Shown here in pieces: positions 8,531 to 17,646 of a stretch of DNA of 64,000 nt. Source of the DNA: Cellulomonas humilata (GTDB lineage Bacteria > Actinomycetota > Actinomycetes > Actinomycetales > Cellulomonadaceae); the NCBI RefSeq assembly GCF_013359775.1, contig NZ_JABMCI010000069.1, positions 1 to 64,000 on the forward strand. The letters run 5' to 3'. The notes beneath the pieces are model-generated. The model ran no database searches. It had not been told where the DNA came from and was given only the letters and a program-made list of their open reading frames with translations. The position numbers were made by a program, and so were the translations under genes. Within the stretch, counting starts at the first letter, position 1, and every line of letters begins with the position of its first letter.

Positions 8531-8589
8531 CGGTCGCACCGACGCGGCCGACACCAGACCCACGCGCGTACGAACGAAGGACATCGGCA

Positions 8590-11500
8590 ATGGCGTCGCA
8601 GACAATCACGCCCGCACCCACGGACGAGCCGGGCATGATTCCGGATGTGCCTGACGCCCCCAAGTCCGGGCTCGTCGACCTCGACGGACGACGCTTCTAC
8701 CGGATCACGTCCTTCGACGACCTGCCGCCGTTCTTCATGACGCTCGTCGGCGCGAGCGACCTGTGGCTGTTCGTCTCGAGCACCGGTGGCGTCACCGCGG
8801 GCCGCGAGCAGGCCGACCGCGCGCTGTTCACGTACACGACCGAGGACAAGGTCGCCGCGGGCGCCGGCCGGACCGGCGGGCTCACGCTCCTGCGCGTCGC
8901 CACGGCCGACGGCACCGTGTTCTGGCAGCCGTTCGCGCCGCGCCGGCCAGGCGACCCGGACGCCGAGCGCCACCTCTACAAGGACCCGCTCGGCACGACC
9001 CTCGTGTTCGAGGAGACCCGGCCGGACCTGGGCCTGCGCGTGCGCGTGACGTGGCAGACCGCCGCCCGCTACGGCATCGTGCGCGAGGTCGAGGTCGCCT
9101 CGACGACCGACCGGCACGTCCGCGCCGAGGTGCTCGACGGCTTCGTCGACCTGCTGCCCGCGGGCGTCACCGTGCAGACGCAGGGCGAGCTCAGCAGCCT
9201 GCTCGACGCGTACAAGCGTGCCGAGGTCGACGCCGCGACCGGCCTCGGGCTGGTCTACCTGAACTCGACGCTCACCGACAAGGCCGACCCCAGCGAGTCG
9301 CTGTCGACGACCGTCGCCTGGCAGGTCGGGCTCGACGACGTCGACCACCTGCTGTCCGTGCGGCAGGTCGGCGCGTTCGCGACCGGCTGCCCGGTCGTCG
9401 CGGAGCACGAGGTCCGCGGCGAGAAGGGCGCGTACCTGGTCCGCGCGCGCCTCACGATCGCCCCCGGCGAGCACCGACGCTGGAGCGTCGTCGCCGACGT
9501 CGACCAGAGCGCCGCCGACGTCGTGCGCCTCCAGACCCAGCTCGCCGACCCCGCCGCGGCCGCCGCTGCGCTCGCCGCGGACGTGGAGGGCACCCGCGCG
9601 CACCTCGACCGGCTCGTCGGGACCGCCGACGCCGCGCAGGTCACGGGCGACGAGCTCGCCACCGCCCACCACCGCGCGAACGTGCTGTTCAACGTCATGC
9701 GCGGCGGCATCCTGGTCGACGGGTACGCCGTCCGCACCTCCGACCTGCGGGCCTTCGTCGGCCAGCGCAGCCCGCGGACCGCGTCCCGCAGCGGTGCGTG
9801 GTTCGACGCGCTCGCCGCGACCGAGCAGCTGGACGACCTGGTCGAGCGGGCCGACGCGTCCGGCGACCCGGACCTGCTGCGGCTGGTGCGCGAGTACCTG
9901 CCGTTGACGTTCAGCCGCCGGCACGGCGACCCGAGCCGCCCGTGGAACAAGTTCGCGATCGCCCTCACCGACGCGAACGGCGAGACGCGCGTCGACTTCC
10001 AGGGCAACTGGCGGGACATCTTCCAGAACTGGGAGGCGCTGGCCTTCTCGTTCCCGGAGTACGTCGAGTCGATGGTGGCGGTGTTCCTCGACGCGACGAC
10101 GGCCGACGGCTACAACCCGTACCGCATCTCGCGCTCCGGCATCGACTGGGAGGTGCCCGAGCCGTCGAACCCGTGGGCGAACATCGGCTACTGGAGCGAC
10201 CACCAGGTGATCTACCTGGTCAAGCTCCTGGAGGCGTCGCGCCGGTTCCACCCGGGTCGCCTGGAGGCGCTCGTCGACCGGGCCGTCTTCACGCACGCCG
10301 ACGTGCCGTACCGCATCGCGACCTACGACGAGACGGTCGTCGAGCCGATCGCGACGATCGCGTTCGACACCGCGACGGAGGAGCGCGTCGAGTGGCGCGT
10401 CGCGACCGAGGGTGCCGACGGGAAGCTCGTGCACGGGCCCGACGGCGACCTGGTGCGCGTGTCGCTCGGCGAGAAGCTGCTCCTGACCATCCTGGCGAAG
10501 GTGGTCAACCTGGTGCCCGACGGCGGCATCTGGATGAACACCCAGCGCCCCGAGTGGAACGACGCCAACAACGCGCTCGTCGGCAAGGGCCTGTCGGTCG
10601 TCACCCTCGCCTACCTGCGCCGCGCCCTGAGCCTGGCCCGGGACCTGCTGGCCGACGACCTCACGGTGACGAGCGAGCTCGCGGGCCTGCTCACCGACGT
10701 GCACGCGGCGCTCGACGAGCACATCGAGCAGGCGGGCACCGGGTTCGACGACCGGGGCCGGCGCTCCGTCATGGACGCCCTCGGCGCAGCCGGCACGGCG
10801 TACCGCACGCGCGTCTACGCCGGGTTCAGCGGCGCGCGCACCGGGGTGCCGGCGGCGGCGGTGCAGGAGTTCCTCGCGCACGCTCAGGTCTACGTCGACG
10901 CCGCGCTGCGCGCCAACCGTCGCCACGACGGTCTGTTCCACGCGTACAACCTGCTCGACCTGCGCTCCGGGGCGGCCATCGGTCGCCTCCAGGAGATGCT
11001 CGAGGGCCAGGTCGCGGTGCTGTCGTCCGGCCTGCTGACCCCGGCGGAGGCACTGGGCCTGGTCCGGGCCCTGCGCGGCAGTGCGCTCTACCGCGCGGAC
11101 CAGCACTCCTACCAGCTCTACCCGGACCGCGAGCTCCCGACGTTCCTGGGGCGCAACCTGATCACCGCGGAGCAGGCCGCGTCAGCGCCGCTGCTGGCGG
11201 CCCTCGTCGCCGCAGGGGACACGTCGCTCGTGCTGCGCGACGTGCGCGGCGACCACCGGTTCGCGCCCGGCCTGCACAACGCGCGCGACCTCGACGCCGC
11301 CCTCGACGCGCTGAGTCGCCACGTCCCGGGCGTGGCCGACGGTCGCCAGGCCGTTCTCGACGTGTTCGAGCAGGTGTTCCGGCACGCCGAGTTCACCGGT
11401 CGGTCGGGGTCGTTCTTCGGGTACGAGGGACTCGGCAGCATCTACTGGCACATGGTCTCCAAGCTGCTGCTCGCCGTGCAGGAGAACCACGAGCGCGCGG

Positions 11501-12042
11501 TCGCGGAGGGCGCCGACGCGGCCGTCGTGGCGGGCCTCGCCGACGCCTACGAGGACGTCCGCCTCGGCCTCGGCTACTGCAAGAGCCCCGACGTGTACGG
11601 AGCGTTCCCCGTCGACCCGTACTCGCACACCCCCGCAGGCAAGGGTGCCCGGCAGCCCGGCATGACCGGCCAGGTCAAGGAGGAGATCCTCACGCGGCTC
11701 GGCGAGCTGGGGCTGCGGGTCGAGGGCGGGCGGATCGTGCTGCGGCCGGTGCTGCTGCGCGCCGACGAGTGGACCACGACCCCGACGACGTTCACGTTCC
11801 ACGACGTCGCCCAGCAGGAGCGCGTCCTCGCACTGCCCGCGGGGTCGCTCGCCTTCACGTTCTGCCAGGTGCCGGTGGTCTTCCGCCGCGTCGCCGTCGG
11901 TGCGGCGCTGACGGTGGTCGCGCACCTCGCCGACGGCACCCGGGTCGAGGGGGTCGACGGCGCGCTCGACACCGACGTGAGCGAGCGGGTGTTCCGGCGC
12001 ACGGGCGAGGTCGTCCGCGTGGACGTGGAGGTGCTCGGGTGA
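8590..12042 (+). CDS. Large carbohydrate-active-enzyme-like protein (glycoside phosphorylase/hydrolase candidate)
   Basis: The protein has 1,150 residues and no signal peptide. Residues ~60-320 look like a beta-sandwich (SSTGGVTAGREQADRALF, then RHLYKDPLGTTLVFEE). A long helical middle follows with conserved-looking aromatic/acidic blocks (FQGNWRDIFQNWEAL, IGYWSDHQVIYLVK, NTQRPEWNDANNALVGKG, FFGYEGLGSIYWHMVSKL). A beta-sandwich followed by a helical toroid is the plan of GH94-type and similar large beta-glucan phosphorylases (GH149, GH161), but I cannot assign a family. AAGGA 8 bases before the ATG supports the start. The upstream CelR/CebR-like box points to cello-oligosaccharide metabolism. 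Intracellular location is inferred from the missing signal peptide. Confidence 0.7.
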   Translation: MASQTITPAPTDEPGMIPDVPDAPKSGLVDLDGRRFYRITSFDDLPPFFMTLVGASDLWLFVSSTGGVTAGREQADRALFTYTTEDKVAAGAGRTGGLTLLRVATADGTVFWQPFAPRRPGDPDAERHLYKDPLGTTLVFEETRPDLGLRVRVTWQTAARYGIVREVEVASTTDRHVRAEVLDGFVDLLPAGVTVQTQGELSSLLDAYKRAEVDAATGLGLVYLNSTLTDKADPSESLSTTVAWQVGLDDVDHLLSVRQVGAFATGCPVVAEHEVRGEKGAYLVRARLTIAPGEHRRWSVVADVDQSAADVVRLQTQLADPAAAAAALAADVEGTRAHLDRLVGTADAAQVTGDELATAHHRANVLFNVMRGGILVDGYAVRTSDLRAFVGQRSPRTASRSGAWFDALAATEQLDDLVERADASGDPDLLRLVREYLPLTFSRRHGDPSRPWNKFAIALTDANGETRVDFQGNWRDIFQNWEALAFSFPEYVESMVAVFLDATTADGYNPYRISRSGIDWEVPEPSNPWANIGYWSDHQVIYLVKLLEASRRFHPGRLEALVDRAVFTHADVPYRIATYDETVVEPIATIAFDTATEERVEWRVATEGADGKLVHGPDGDLVRVSLGEKLLLTILAKVVNLVPDGGIWMNTQRPEWNDANNALVGKGLSVVTLAYLRRALSLARDLLADDLTVTSELAGLLTDVHAALDEHIEQAGTGFDDRGRRSVMDALGAAGTAYRTRVYAGFSGARTGVPAAAVQEFLAHAQVYVDAALRANRRHDGLFHAYNLLDLRSGAAIGRLQEMLEGQVAVLSSGLLTPAEALGLVRALRGSALYRADQHSYQLYPDRELPTFLGRNLITAEQAASAPLLAALVAAGDTSLVLRDVRGDHRFAPGLHNARDLDAALDALSRHVPGVADGRQAVLDVFEQVFRHAEFTGRSGSFFGYEGLGSIYWHMVSKLLLAVQENHERAVAEGADAAVVAGLADAYEDVRLGLGYCKSPDVYGAFPVDPYSHTPAGKGARQPGMTGQVKEEILTRLGELGLRVEGGRIVLRPVLLRADEWTTTPTTFTFHDVAQQERVLALPAGSLAFTFCQVPVVFRRVAVGAALTVVAHLADGTRVEGVDGALDTDVSERVFRRTGEVVRVDVEVLG

Positions 12043-12133
12043 ACACGGGCACCTGAGCCGGTGGATGGTGGGCGGCCGCCGTACGGTGGGCCCGTCACAC
12101 GCCGTGTGCGACGACGAGAGGCCTGCGATACCC

Positions 12134-12535
12134 ATGACCGAGCCGAAGAGCTACATGTACGTCGCGTTCCCGGACCGGTTGGTCATGACGGACAACCTCC
12201 TGCTCGTCACGGATGCGGCCGCCACGGCTGTCACCGCGTTCACCGTCCAGTCCAAGAACGCGTCCGTGGCATTCGTCAGCATCCTCGGCGACGACGAGGA
12301 CGGGACCCAGGCGGCGCGACGGTGGGTCGGCACGTACCACGCGTCCGGCGCGTTCATGGTGAGTGCCTGGCTCGCCGGCCAGCACCTCGACACGAACGAC
12401 CCGGCGAGCGTCCGCACGTTCGCGCCCGGCGCCTGGTCGTCGGTGGCCGTCGGCTCGGTCGCGCAGGTGTGGTCGACCGACGGCATCGACGCGGGCGACG
12501 TCGTCCGCGTGGAGACGGATGCTCCCGTCCGCTGA
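12134..12535 (+). CDS. Hypothetical protein, 133 residues
   Basis: No family is recognised. The sequence is strongly patterned for beta strands (YMYVAFPDRLVMTDNLLLV, AFTVQSKNASVAFVSIL) with one WSTDG turn and no signal peptide, cysteine or membrane helix. The ATG at 12134 is chosen because upstream codons look non-coding. The gene ends 6 bases before the convergent kinase gene. Confidence 0.65.
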   Translation: MTEPKSYMYVAFPDRLVMTDNLLLVTDAAATAVTAFTVQSKNASVAFVSILGDDEDGTQAARRWVGTYHASGAFMVSAWLAGQHLDTNDPASVRTFAPGAWSSVAVGSVAQVWSTDGIDAGDVVRVETDAPVR

Positions 12536-12541
12536 CGCCTT

Positions 12542-13666
12542 CTAGTGCCGCCCCGTGCCGTCAGCGTCGCCGGGGGCCGCATCGGGGAGCGCGACCGTGA
12601 AGCGCGCCCCTCCCTCGGCGGCCTCGCCGACGGTGATCGACCCGCCGAGCCGGCTGACCAGACCGTGCACCAGCGAGAGCCCGATGCCGACGCCGACCGG
12701 CCGCTCGTCGCGGTAGCGCGCGCCGAGGGCGCCCGGCTCGAACGCGACAGCCCGGTCCTGCGCGGAGAGTCCCGGCCCGGCGTCGCGGACCTCGAGCACC
12801 ACGCGGGTGCCCGCGGGGTCGGACGGTCCGGGCGGGCGGGCGGCGACCACGACCGGGCGGCCCGCCGGGGTCATGCGGACGGCGTTGTCCGTGAGGCCGT
12901 CGAGCACCTGGCGTAGCCGAAGAGCATCGGTGCGGACGGGCAGCGGCACCCCTGGGCGTTCGACGTCGACCTGCGCCCTGCCGGACCAGACCCGAGCGGC
13001 CTCGTCGAGCAGCGCCGCGGCGTCGACGGTCGCCAGGTCCAGCCGGAAGTCGTCGGCACCCAGGCGCGCGAGGTCCAGCAGGTCGCGCACGAGGTGCTCG
13101 AGCCGCCCCGACTCCGCGAGGATCACGCTCCCGGCGGCGCGGGCGTCGTCGCCGGTCACGACGCCGTCGGCCACCGACTCGGCGAAGCCGCGGACCGCCG
13201 TGAGCGGGTTGCGCAGCTCGTGCGACACCGACAGGAGGAAGCGTCGCTGACGCCCCTCGCTCGCGGCCAGCGCCTCGGCCAGCGCGTTGAGGCTGACGGC
13301 GACCTCCGCGATCTCCGGCGGGCCCTCGACGGGCACCCGCACGTCGCGCCGACCCGTCCCCATGGCCCGGGCGGCGTCGGCGGTGCGGCGCAGCGGCCGC
13401 GTGAGCACCCGCGCGGCCGACCCCCCGGCCAGCACACCGACTCCGAGCCCCACCGCCACGGAGACCAGCACCGCGCGCGTGACGCGCAACCCGGCCCGGC
13501 GCTCGATGCGGTCGGACTGCCGGGACGCCGTCGAGGTCGCGACGTCCTCCGCGCGGCGCTCCGCGACCGCGAACCGTGCGCCGGCTAACCCGGCGAGCAC
13601 GGCGGTGACGATCGCGACGCCGACGCACACCAGCGTGATCCGCGCGGTCAGGCTCGTGCTCCTCAC
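12542..13666 (-). CDS. Sensor histidine kinase (HAMP, HisKA, HATPase_c)
   Basis: The 374-residue protein has two transmembrane helices (about 10-32 and 63-86) with a short extracytoplasmic loop between, then HAMP (TRPLRRTADAARAMG). The H-box is SVSHELRNPLTAVRGF with phospho-acceptor H149, the N-box LTDNAVRMTP, and the G1 box VRDAGPGL. The small loop suggests sensing at or within the membrane or by accessory proteins. The GTG start overlaps the response-regulator stop by 4 bases. It is the last gene of a four-gene operon whose first two products are exported and could be sensory accessories. Confidence 0.92.
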   Translation of the reverse strand: MRSTSLTARITLVCVGVAIVTAVLAGLAGARFAVAERRAEDVATSTASRQSDRIERRAGLRVTRAVLVSVAVGLGVGVLAGGSAARVLTRPLRRTADAARAMGTGRRDVRVPVEGPPEIAEVAVSLNALAEALAASEGRQRRFLLSVSHELRNPLTAVRGFAESVADGVVTGDDARAAGSVILAESGRLEHLVRDLLDLARLGADDFRLDLATVDAAALLDEAARVWSGRAQVDVERPGVPLPVRTDALRLRQVLDGLTDNAVRMTPAGRPVVVAARPPGPSDPAGTRVVLEVRDAGPGLSAQDRAVAFEPGALGARYRDERPVGVGIGLSLVHGLVSRLGGSITVGEAAEGGARFTVALPDAAPGDADGTGRH

Positions 13667-14352
13667 GGCTCACCGGCCGACTGGTCCGCCGCGTAGCCGA
13701 CGCCGCGGACCGTGCGGATCGGTGCGCGCGCGCCGAGCTTGGCCCGCAGCTGGGCCACGTGGACGTCGACCGTGCGCGTGCCCGCCGCCGCGCCGTAGCC
13801 CCAGACCGCCCCGAGCAGCGTCTCGCGCGTGTGCACGCGGCCGGGCGAGCGCAGCAGGTGGACGAGCAGGTCGAACTCGGTCGCGGTCAGGTGCACCGGG
13901 TCGCCGTCGACCGACGTGCGTCGGCCGGGCACGTCGACCACGACCGGGCCGAGCGCCAGCCGCTCGACGTCGACCGGGCGCGCGCGCCGGAGCACGGCGT
14001 GCACGCGCGCGACGAGCTCGCGCGGGCTGAACGGCTTGGTGATGTAGTCGTCCCCGCCGAGCTCGAGGCCGAGGACGCGGTCCACCTCGTCGTCGCGTGC
14101 GGTGACGAAGAGCACCGGGGTGCGGTCGCCGTCCGCCCGCATCCGACGGCAGACCTCGATGCCGTCCAGCCCCGGCAGCCCGATGTCCAGCACGACCGCC
14201 ACCGGCCTGTGCGCGCGGACGGCCTGGAGGGCGGCGCTGCCGTCGGAGTACGTCTCGACGCCGAACCCGTCGCGCGTGAGGTACAGCCGCAGCAGCGCGA
14301 CGACGGCGGGGTCGTCCTCCGCCACGATCACGAGCCCGGTCCCCGTGGTCAC
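13663..14352 (-). CDS. OmpR/PhoB-family response regulator
   Basis: The receiver domain (residues 1-120) has acidic pocket residues in VAEDDPAV, phospho-acceptor D56 (VVLDIGLPGLDG) and K106 (DYITKPFSP). The C-terminal winged helix of OmpR type (HLTATEFDLLVHLLRSPGRV, then TRTVDVHVAQLRAKLG) follows. The start is the GTG at 14352, immediately before LVIVAEDD; the longer open frame upstream is non-coding in character. The gene overlaps its kinase by 4 bases and lies 34 bases after the lipoprotein gene. Confidence 0.93.
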   Translation of the reverse strand: MTTGTGLVIVAEDDPAVVALLRLYLTRDGFGVETYSDGSAALQAVRAHRPVAVVLDIGLPGLDGIEVCRRMRADGDRTPVLFVTARDDEVDRVLGLELGGDDYITKPFSPRELVARVHAVLRRARPVDVERLALGPVVVDVPGRRTSVDGDPVHLTATEFDLLVHLLRSPGRVHTRETLLGAVWGYGAAAGTRTVDVHVAQLRAKLGARAPIRTVRGVGYAADQSAGEP

Positions 14353-14386
14353 GTGCCTCCCGTCGGGTCGATGTCGGTCGTCCTGC

Positions 14387-14611
14387 TCATCCGTCGCCGG
14401 CCAGCTCGGACTCCACGGCCGCGGCCAGCGCCTCGCCCTCGCCGACCGTGGCGTCGAGCGTCTGGAGCACATCCTGTGGCATCGCGGCGCCCGAGGTGGT
14501 GGGCGCGCCCACGACGGGGTCGGTCCGCCCACCGCACCCCGCCAGGCCGATCGCGAGCACGCCCGCGACCACCGCGATGGCGACGGTCCGCGACCTGTGG
14601 CGCCAGGTCAC
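14387..14611 (-). CDS. Small lipoprotein of a two-component operon
   Basis: A 74-residue product with a basic start, a hydrophobic stretch (VAIAVVAGVLAIGLAGC) ending in a lipobox (LAGC) and a ~45-residue acidic helical tail. The GTG start overlaps the stop of the upstream secreted-protein gene (GTGA), so translation is coupled. It is most likely anchored to the outer face of the membrane. No domain is recognised. Its position before the response regulator and kinase suggests an accessory role in sensing. Confidence 0.75.
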   Translation of the reverse strand: MTWRHRSRTVAIAVVAGVLAIGLAGCGGRTDPVVGAPTTSGAAMPQDVLQTLDATVGEGEALAAAVESELAGDG

Positions 14612-15015
14612 GGGGTGCTCGGCGTCGCGGTGGCACCGCAGTGCTCGGCCGACGCGCTCGCGAGGCGGTCGAGGACGTCCTCGATCTCCGGCACCCGCGC
14701 CTCGCGACGGTCGGCCCGGGCCCGCAGGGACGCGGCGAGGTCGGCGTGGCCGGCCGTCGACGCCCGCTCGCCGCGGGCTCGCAGCCACGCGACCGAGCCC
14801 TGCCGGTCGACGTCGCCCTGGATCCGGTCGAGCGCCTTCTCCAGCCGGGCACTGAGCTGGTCGGCCCGCGCGCAGAGGGTCGCCGAGCGGTCGGTACGTG
14901 CCGGCTCGACGACGGCGTCCGCCGCGAGCGCGGTCGTCGCACCGGCGGTGACGAGCCCGAGGGTCAGGGCCGCGGTGACGGCCAGGCGGGCGAGGGCGGG
15001 GCGGTGTGCGGTCAT
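14608..15015 (-). CDS. Secreted helical protein of a two-component operon
   Basis: The 135-residue protein has a Sec-type signal peptide (residues ~1-32, cleavage after TTALA) and a mature part predicted as two or three amphipathic helices rich in Arg/Asp/Ala (TDRSATLCARADQLSARLEK). Two cysteines are present. AGGGAGCC before the ATG supports the start. It is the first gene of the operon with a lipoprotein, response regulator and kinase. No family is recognised. Confidence 0.75.
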   Translation of the reverse strand: MTAHRPALARLAVTAALTLGLVTAGATTALAADAVVEPARTDRSATLCARADQLSARLEKALDRIQGDVDRQGSVAWLRARGERASTAGHADLAASLRARADRREARVPEIEDVLDRLASASAEHCGATATPSTP

Positions 15016-15197
15016 GATCGGCTCCCTGAGCAGGACGCCCCGGCGGGGTGTCGTGAGGGGAGCCTGTCGCGGCCGTGCGTACGAGAGGTGCGGCGGATGT
15101 TCGGGTCGTGCAAAGGCCCGATCGGCCGGGAGCAGCAGTCGCGGGTGTCGTCGCCATTCCCGGGACGCGCACGCCGCTGACCTGCCACGATCGGCGC

Positions 15198-16271
15198 GTG
15201 ACCGACACGGTGGCGCTGTCCACGGACCTCGCGACGCCCGTCGACGCGCCCCCGGTCGCCTCCTGGTCGCGGCGCGTGGTCGCCGCACTGCTCGACTGGG
15301 CGATCCTGTCCGGCGCGACGTGGCTCGTGCTCGGGTCGGGCGGTGTCGCGCCCTCGCTGCAGCCCACGTTCGGCGGTCCGTCGTCCGGCGCTGCCGACCC
15401 GGTCGAGTGGTACACCAGCGGCTGGCTCGTCGGGCTCGTCGTCGCGATGCTCGTGCTCCAGGGCTGGACGGGCGCGACCCCGGGCAAGCGCGTGGCGGGG
15501 GTCGCGGTGGTGCGGGTGTCCGGGCGGCCGGCGGGGATCGTCGCCGCCGGCCTGCGGGTGGTGGCGCACGTGCTCGACTCGATCCTCGTCATCGGCTACC
15601 TGCGCCCGCTGTGGAACGCGCGGAGGCAGACGTTCGCCGACTCGATGATCGGGACGCTCGTGATCCAGACGCGCGAGCCCGCGGCGCACCCGTGGTTCGC
15701 GCGGTTCCGGCGCGAGCCGTCGGCGGTCGGCTCGACGGTGGTGAGCGTGGCGGCGTTCTCGGTGTGCGTGGTCGGCGTCGGGTTCTCGACGTCGTCGAGC
15801 TCGTGGGGCGGGGAGTGGGAGTCCGACGTGCCGTGCGTCGCCGACGGGACGGTCGCCGCCCCGACGGCCACCGCGACGGCGGCGCGCGTCGGCGGCGGCA
15901 TGTACGAGGGGCGGTTGTGGATCGACCGGGAGGTCGACGACCACGTGGAGAAGGGTCTGCGGATCACGTGGTCCATGGCCTCTCCGGACGGGCAGGTGGA
16001 CGGCGCGCGGGTGGACACCGACGTCCGACGGGCGGACGGGTCGGTGATCGCGATCGAGCAGGAGGTGGCGGTCGCGAGCGGGGACGGCTACGTGGTGTCC
16101 CTGGACCGGGCCGAGGTCTCGGCGGACGACCTGGCGGAGGCCGGACCGGGGTGGACCGCGCGGACCAGGCTCGTCGTGGAGGGGCGCGTCGTCGGTGCCT
16201 GCTCGATCGACGCCGCGGACTGGGAGGCCGCCGACGTGCCCGACTACGGACCGCCCTCGATCGACGGCTGA
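15198..16271 (+). CDS. RDD-family membrane protein with extracytoplasmic domain
   Basis: The N-terminal half is an RDD domain: SWSRRVVAALLDWAIL, a second helix, then GATPGKRVAGVAVVR and a third membrane helix before RPLWNARRQTFADSM. A fourth helix (about 182-200) precedes a ~155-residue C-terminal domain with two cysteines, probably outside the cell. The GTG at 15198 is the nearest start to the RDD motif; upstream codons look non-coding. It is divergent from the two-component operon. Function unknown. Confidence 0.85.
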   Translation: MTDTVALSTDLATPVDAPPVASWSRRVVAALLDWAILSGATWLVLGSGGVAPSLQPTFGGPSSGAADPVEWYTSGWLVGLVVAMLVLQGWTGATPGKRVAGVAVVRVSGRPAGIVAAGLRVVAHVLDSILVIGYLRPLWNARRQTFADSMIGTLVIQTREPAAHPWFARFRREPSAVGSTVVSVAAFSVCVVGVGFSTSSSSWGGEWESDVPCVADGTVAAPTATATAARVGGGMYEGRLWIDREVDDHVEKGLRITWSMASPDGQVDGARVDTDVRRADGSVIAIEQEVAVASGDGYVVSLDRAEVSADDLAEAGPGWTARTRLVVEGRVVGACSIDAADWEAADVPDYGPPSIDG

Positions 16272-16650
16272 GCGAGGTCCAGCCGACGACACGCACCACC
16301 TCGCGTGCGGCGTCCTCGACGGACCGGCCGTGGGTGCTGACCAGGACGTCGCGGATGCGCTCGAGGTCGGTGCGCCCGTCGTGCAGGTCGACGAACGCCC
16401 GCAGGCGCGCCCGCCAGAGCTCGTCGGGCTCCCGGGCGGTCACGCGCTCCTTCAGCACGTCGACGGGAGCGGTGAGCTCGCACACGACGAAGGTGCGCCC
16501 CGGGGCGGCGGCGCGCAGCGAGACCAGCTCGTCCTCGTCCCGGACGACGGTGGGGAGCGCGAGCTTCAACCCGGCGACGGCCGCGTAGCGGGGCCAGATC
16601 GCCCGCAGGTTCTCGATCGCACGCGGCGCCGCTAGCGGGCTGACCAGCAC
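16272..16650 (-). pseudogene. Remnant of a P-loop ATP-binding (kinase-like) protein
   Basis: The minus-strand frame encodes about 126 residues resembling the middle and end of an actinobacterial nucleotide-kinase-like ATP-binding protein (IENLRAIWPRYAAVAGL, TFVVCELTAPVDVLKERV, STHGRSVEDAAREVV). The Walker A loop that should precede this is absent: the frame opens at SPLAAPR only 27 bases from the divergent gene at 16677. At the 3' end there is no stop; the frame runs into the antisense of the RDD gene. Both ends appear lost, so this is called a remnant. A short alternative gene in this frame cannot be excluded. Confidence 0.55.
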
Positions 16651-16676
16651 TGTCGGAGCCCGATACCGTGACGCCC

Positions 16677-17342
16677 ATGGATCGTCGCCCTCCCGTGCAG
16701 GTATTCCTCGGCATCCTCATCGTCGGCGTCGGCCTGATCGCCCTGCTGACCCAGCTCGACGTGGTGGACGTGAACGTCGGTCAGCTCGTCGCCGACTGGT
16801 GGCCGCTCGCCGTGATCGGGGTCGGCCTCGTGGCGCTGGCCACCGTGCCGCGGGCGTGGATCGGTCCGAGCGTGATCGTGGCGGTCGGGGTGTTCTTCCT
16901 GCTCCAGACCCTCGGCATCCTCGACGTGCACCTGTGGGAGATCCTCTGGCCGGTCGGGATCATCCTGGTCGGGCTGTCCCTCATCACCAGCATCGGCAGC
17001 CGCTCCCTGGACGACGACACGATCAACTCGACCGTGTTCTGGTGGGGGTCGCAGCGCAAGACGCGGTCGCAGCAGTTCAAGGGCGGCAGCCTGACCGCGA
17101 TCATGGGCGGGATCGAGGTGGACCTGCGGGACGCGGACATCGTCGACAAGGCGGAGATCGCGATCTTCGCCCTCTGGGGTGGGGTCGAGGTCAAGGTGCC
17201 GCCCACGTGGCGCGTCCGGACCAGCGGGCTGCCGCTGCTGGGGGGCTGGGACGACAAGACGACGCTCCCGCTCGAGGACGGGGCCCCGGAGCTCGTCGTG
17301 CACGTGACCGCCATCATGGGCGGGGCCGAGATCAAGAGCTGA
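16677..17342 (+). CDS. LiaF-like/DUF5668 membrane protein
   Basis: The 221-residue protein has four N-terminal transmembrane helices of the DUF5668 type (VFLGILIVGVGLIALL, DWWPLAVIGVGLVAL, LWPVGIILVGLSL). A soluble LiaF C-terminal-like beta domain follows, with repeated glycine turns (SLTAIMGGIEVDLRDA, ending VTAIMGGAEIKS). In Firmicutes LiaF restrains an envelope-stress two-component system; no such pair is adjacent here. The ATG at 16677 is preferred over a GTG three codons earlier. The next gene begins 4 bases after its stop. Confidence 0.85.
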   Translation: MDRRPPVQVFLGILIVGVGLIALLTQLDVVDVNVGQLVADWWPLAVIGVGLVALATVPRAWIGPSVIVAVGVFFLLQTLGILDVHLWEILWPVGIILVGLSLITSIGSRSLDDDTINSTVFWWGSQRKTRSQQFKGGSLTAIMGGIEVDLRDADIVDKAEIAIFALWGGVEVKVPPTWRVRTSGLPLLGGWDDKTTLPLEDGAPELVVHVTAIMGGAEIKS

Positions 17343-17346
17343 CGCG

Positions 17347-17646
17347 ATGCCCTCCTACCGGGTCACCGCCGCCATCGGCCTGCTCCAGCCGGGGGTCTCC
17401 GCGCCGGACGTTCTGCCCCAGGCCGTGGCCACCGCCGAGGCGATGACCACCGTCGAGGCTCACGACGTCGCCGTCGTGCGGGGTCAGGCGCGGGTGACCG
17501 TGCGGTTCCAGGCCGACGACGACCAGACTGCCCGCCGCGTCGGGTGGGCGGTGCTGGCGCGGCTCGACGAGCTGGCGGACATCAGCGGGCGCAGCGTGAC
17601 CCGGCGGTTCGGCTCGCGCTGGTACCCGGTGCGCGCTCAGTCCTAG
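17347..17646 (+). CDS. Hypothetical protein, 99 residues
   Basis: A small soluble protein with no recognised family and no cysteine. It reads as a mixed alpha/beta domain (PSYRVTAAIGLLQPGVSAPD, DQTARRVGWAVLARLDEL) with a basic end. It starts 4 bases after the LiaF-like stop, so the two are co-transcribed. Its 3' end overlaps the convergent gene by 4 bases. Confidence 0.7.
   Translation: MPSYRVTAAIGLLQPGVSAPDVLPQAVATAEAMTTVEAHDVAVVRGQARVTVRFQADDDQTARRVGWAVLARLDELADISGRSVTRRFGSRWYPVRAQS

Noticed and set aside
15964-16271. P-loop remnant extending through the RDD gene
   Set aside because: The frame stays open there only as antisense of RDD; residues turn into low-complexity Arg/Ser/Pro with no family resemblance.
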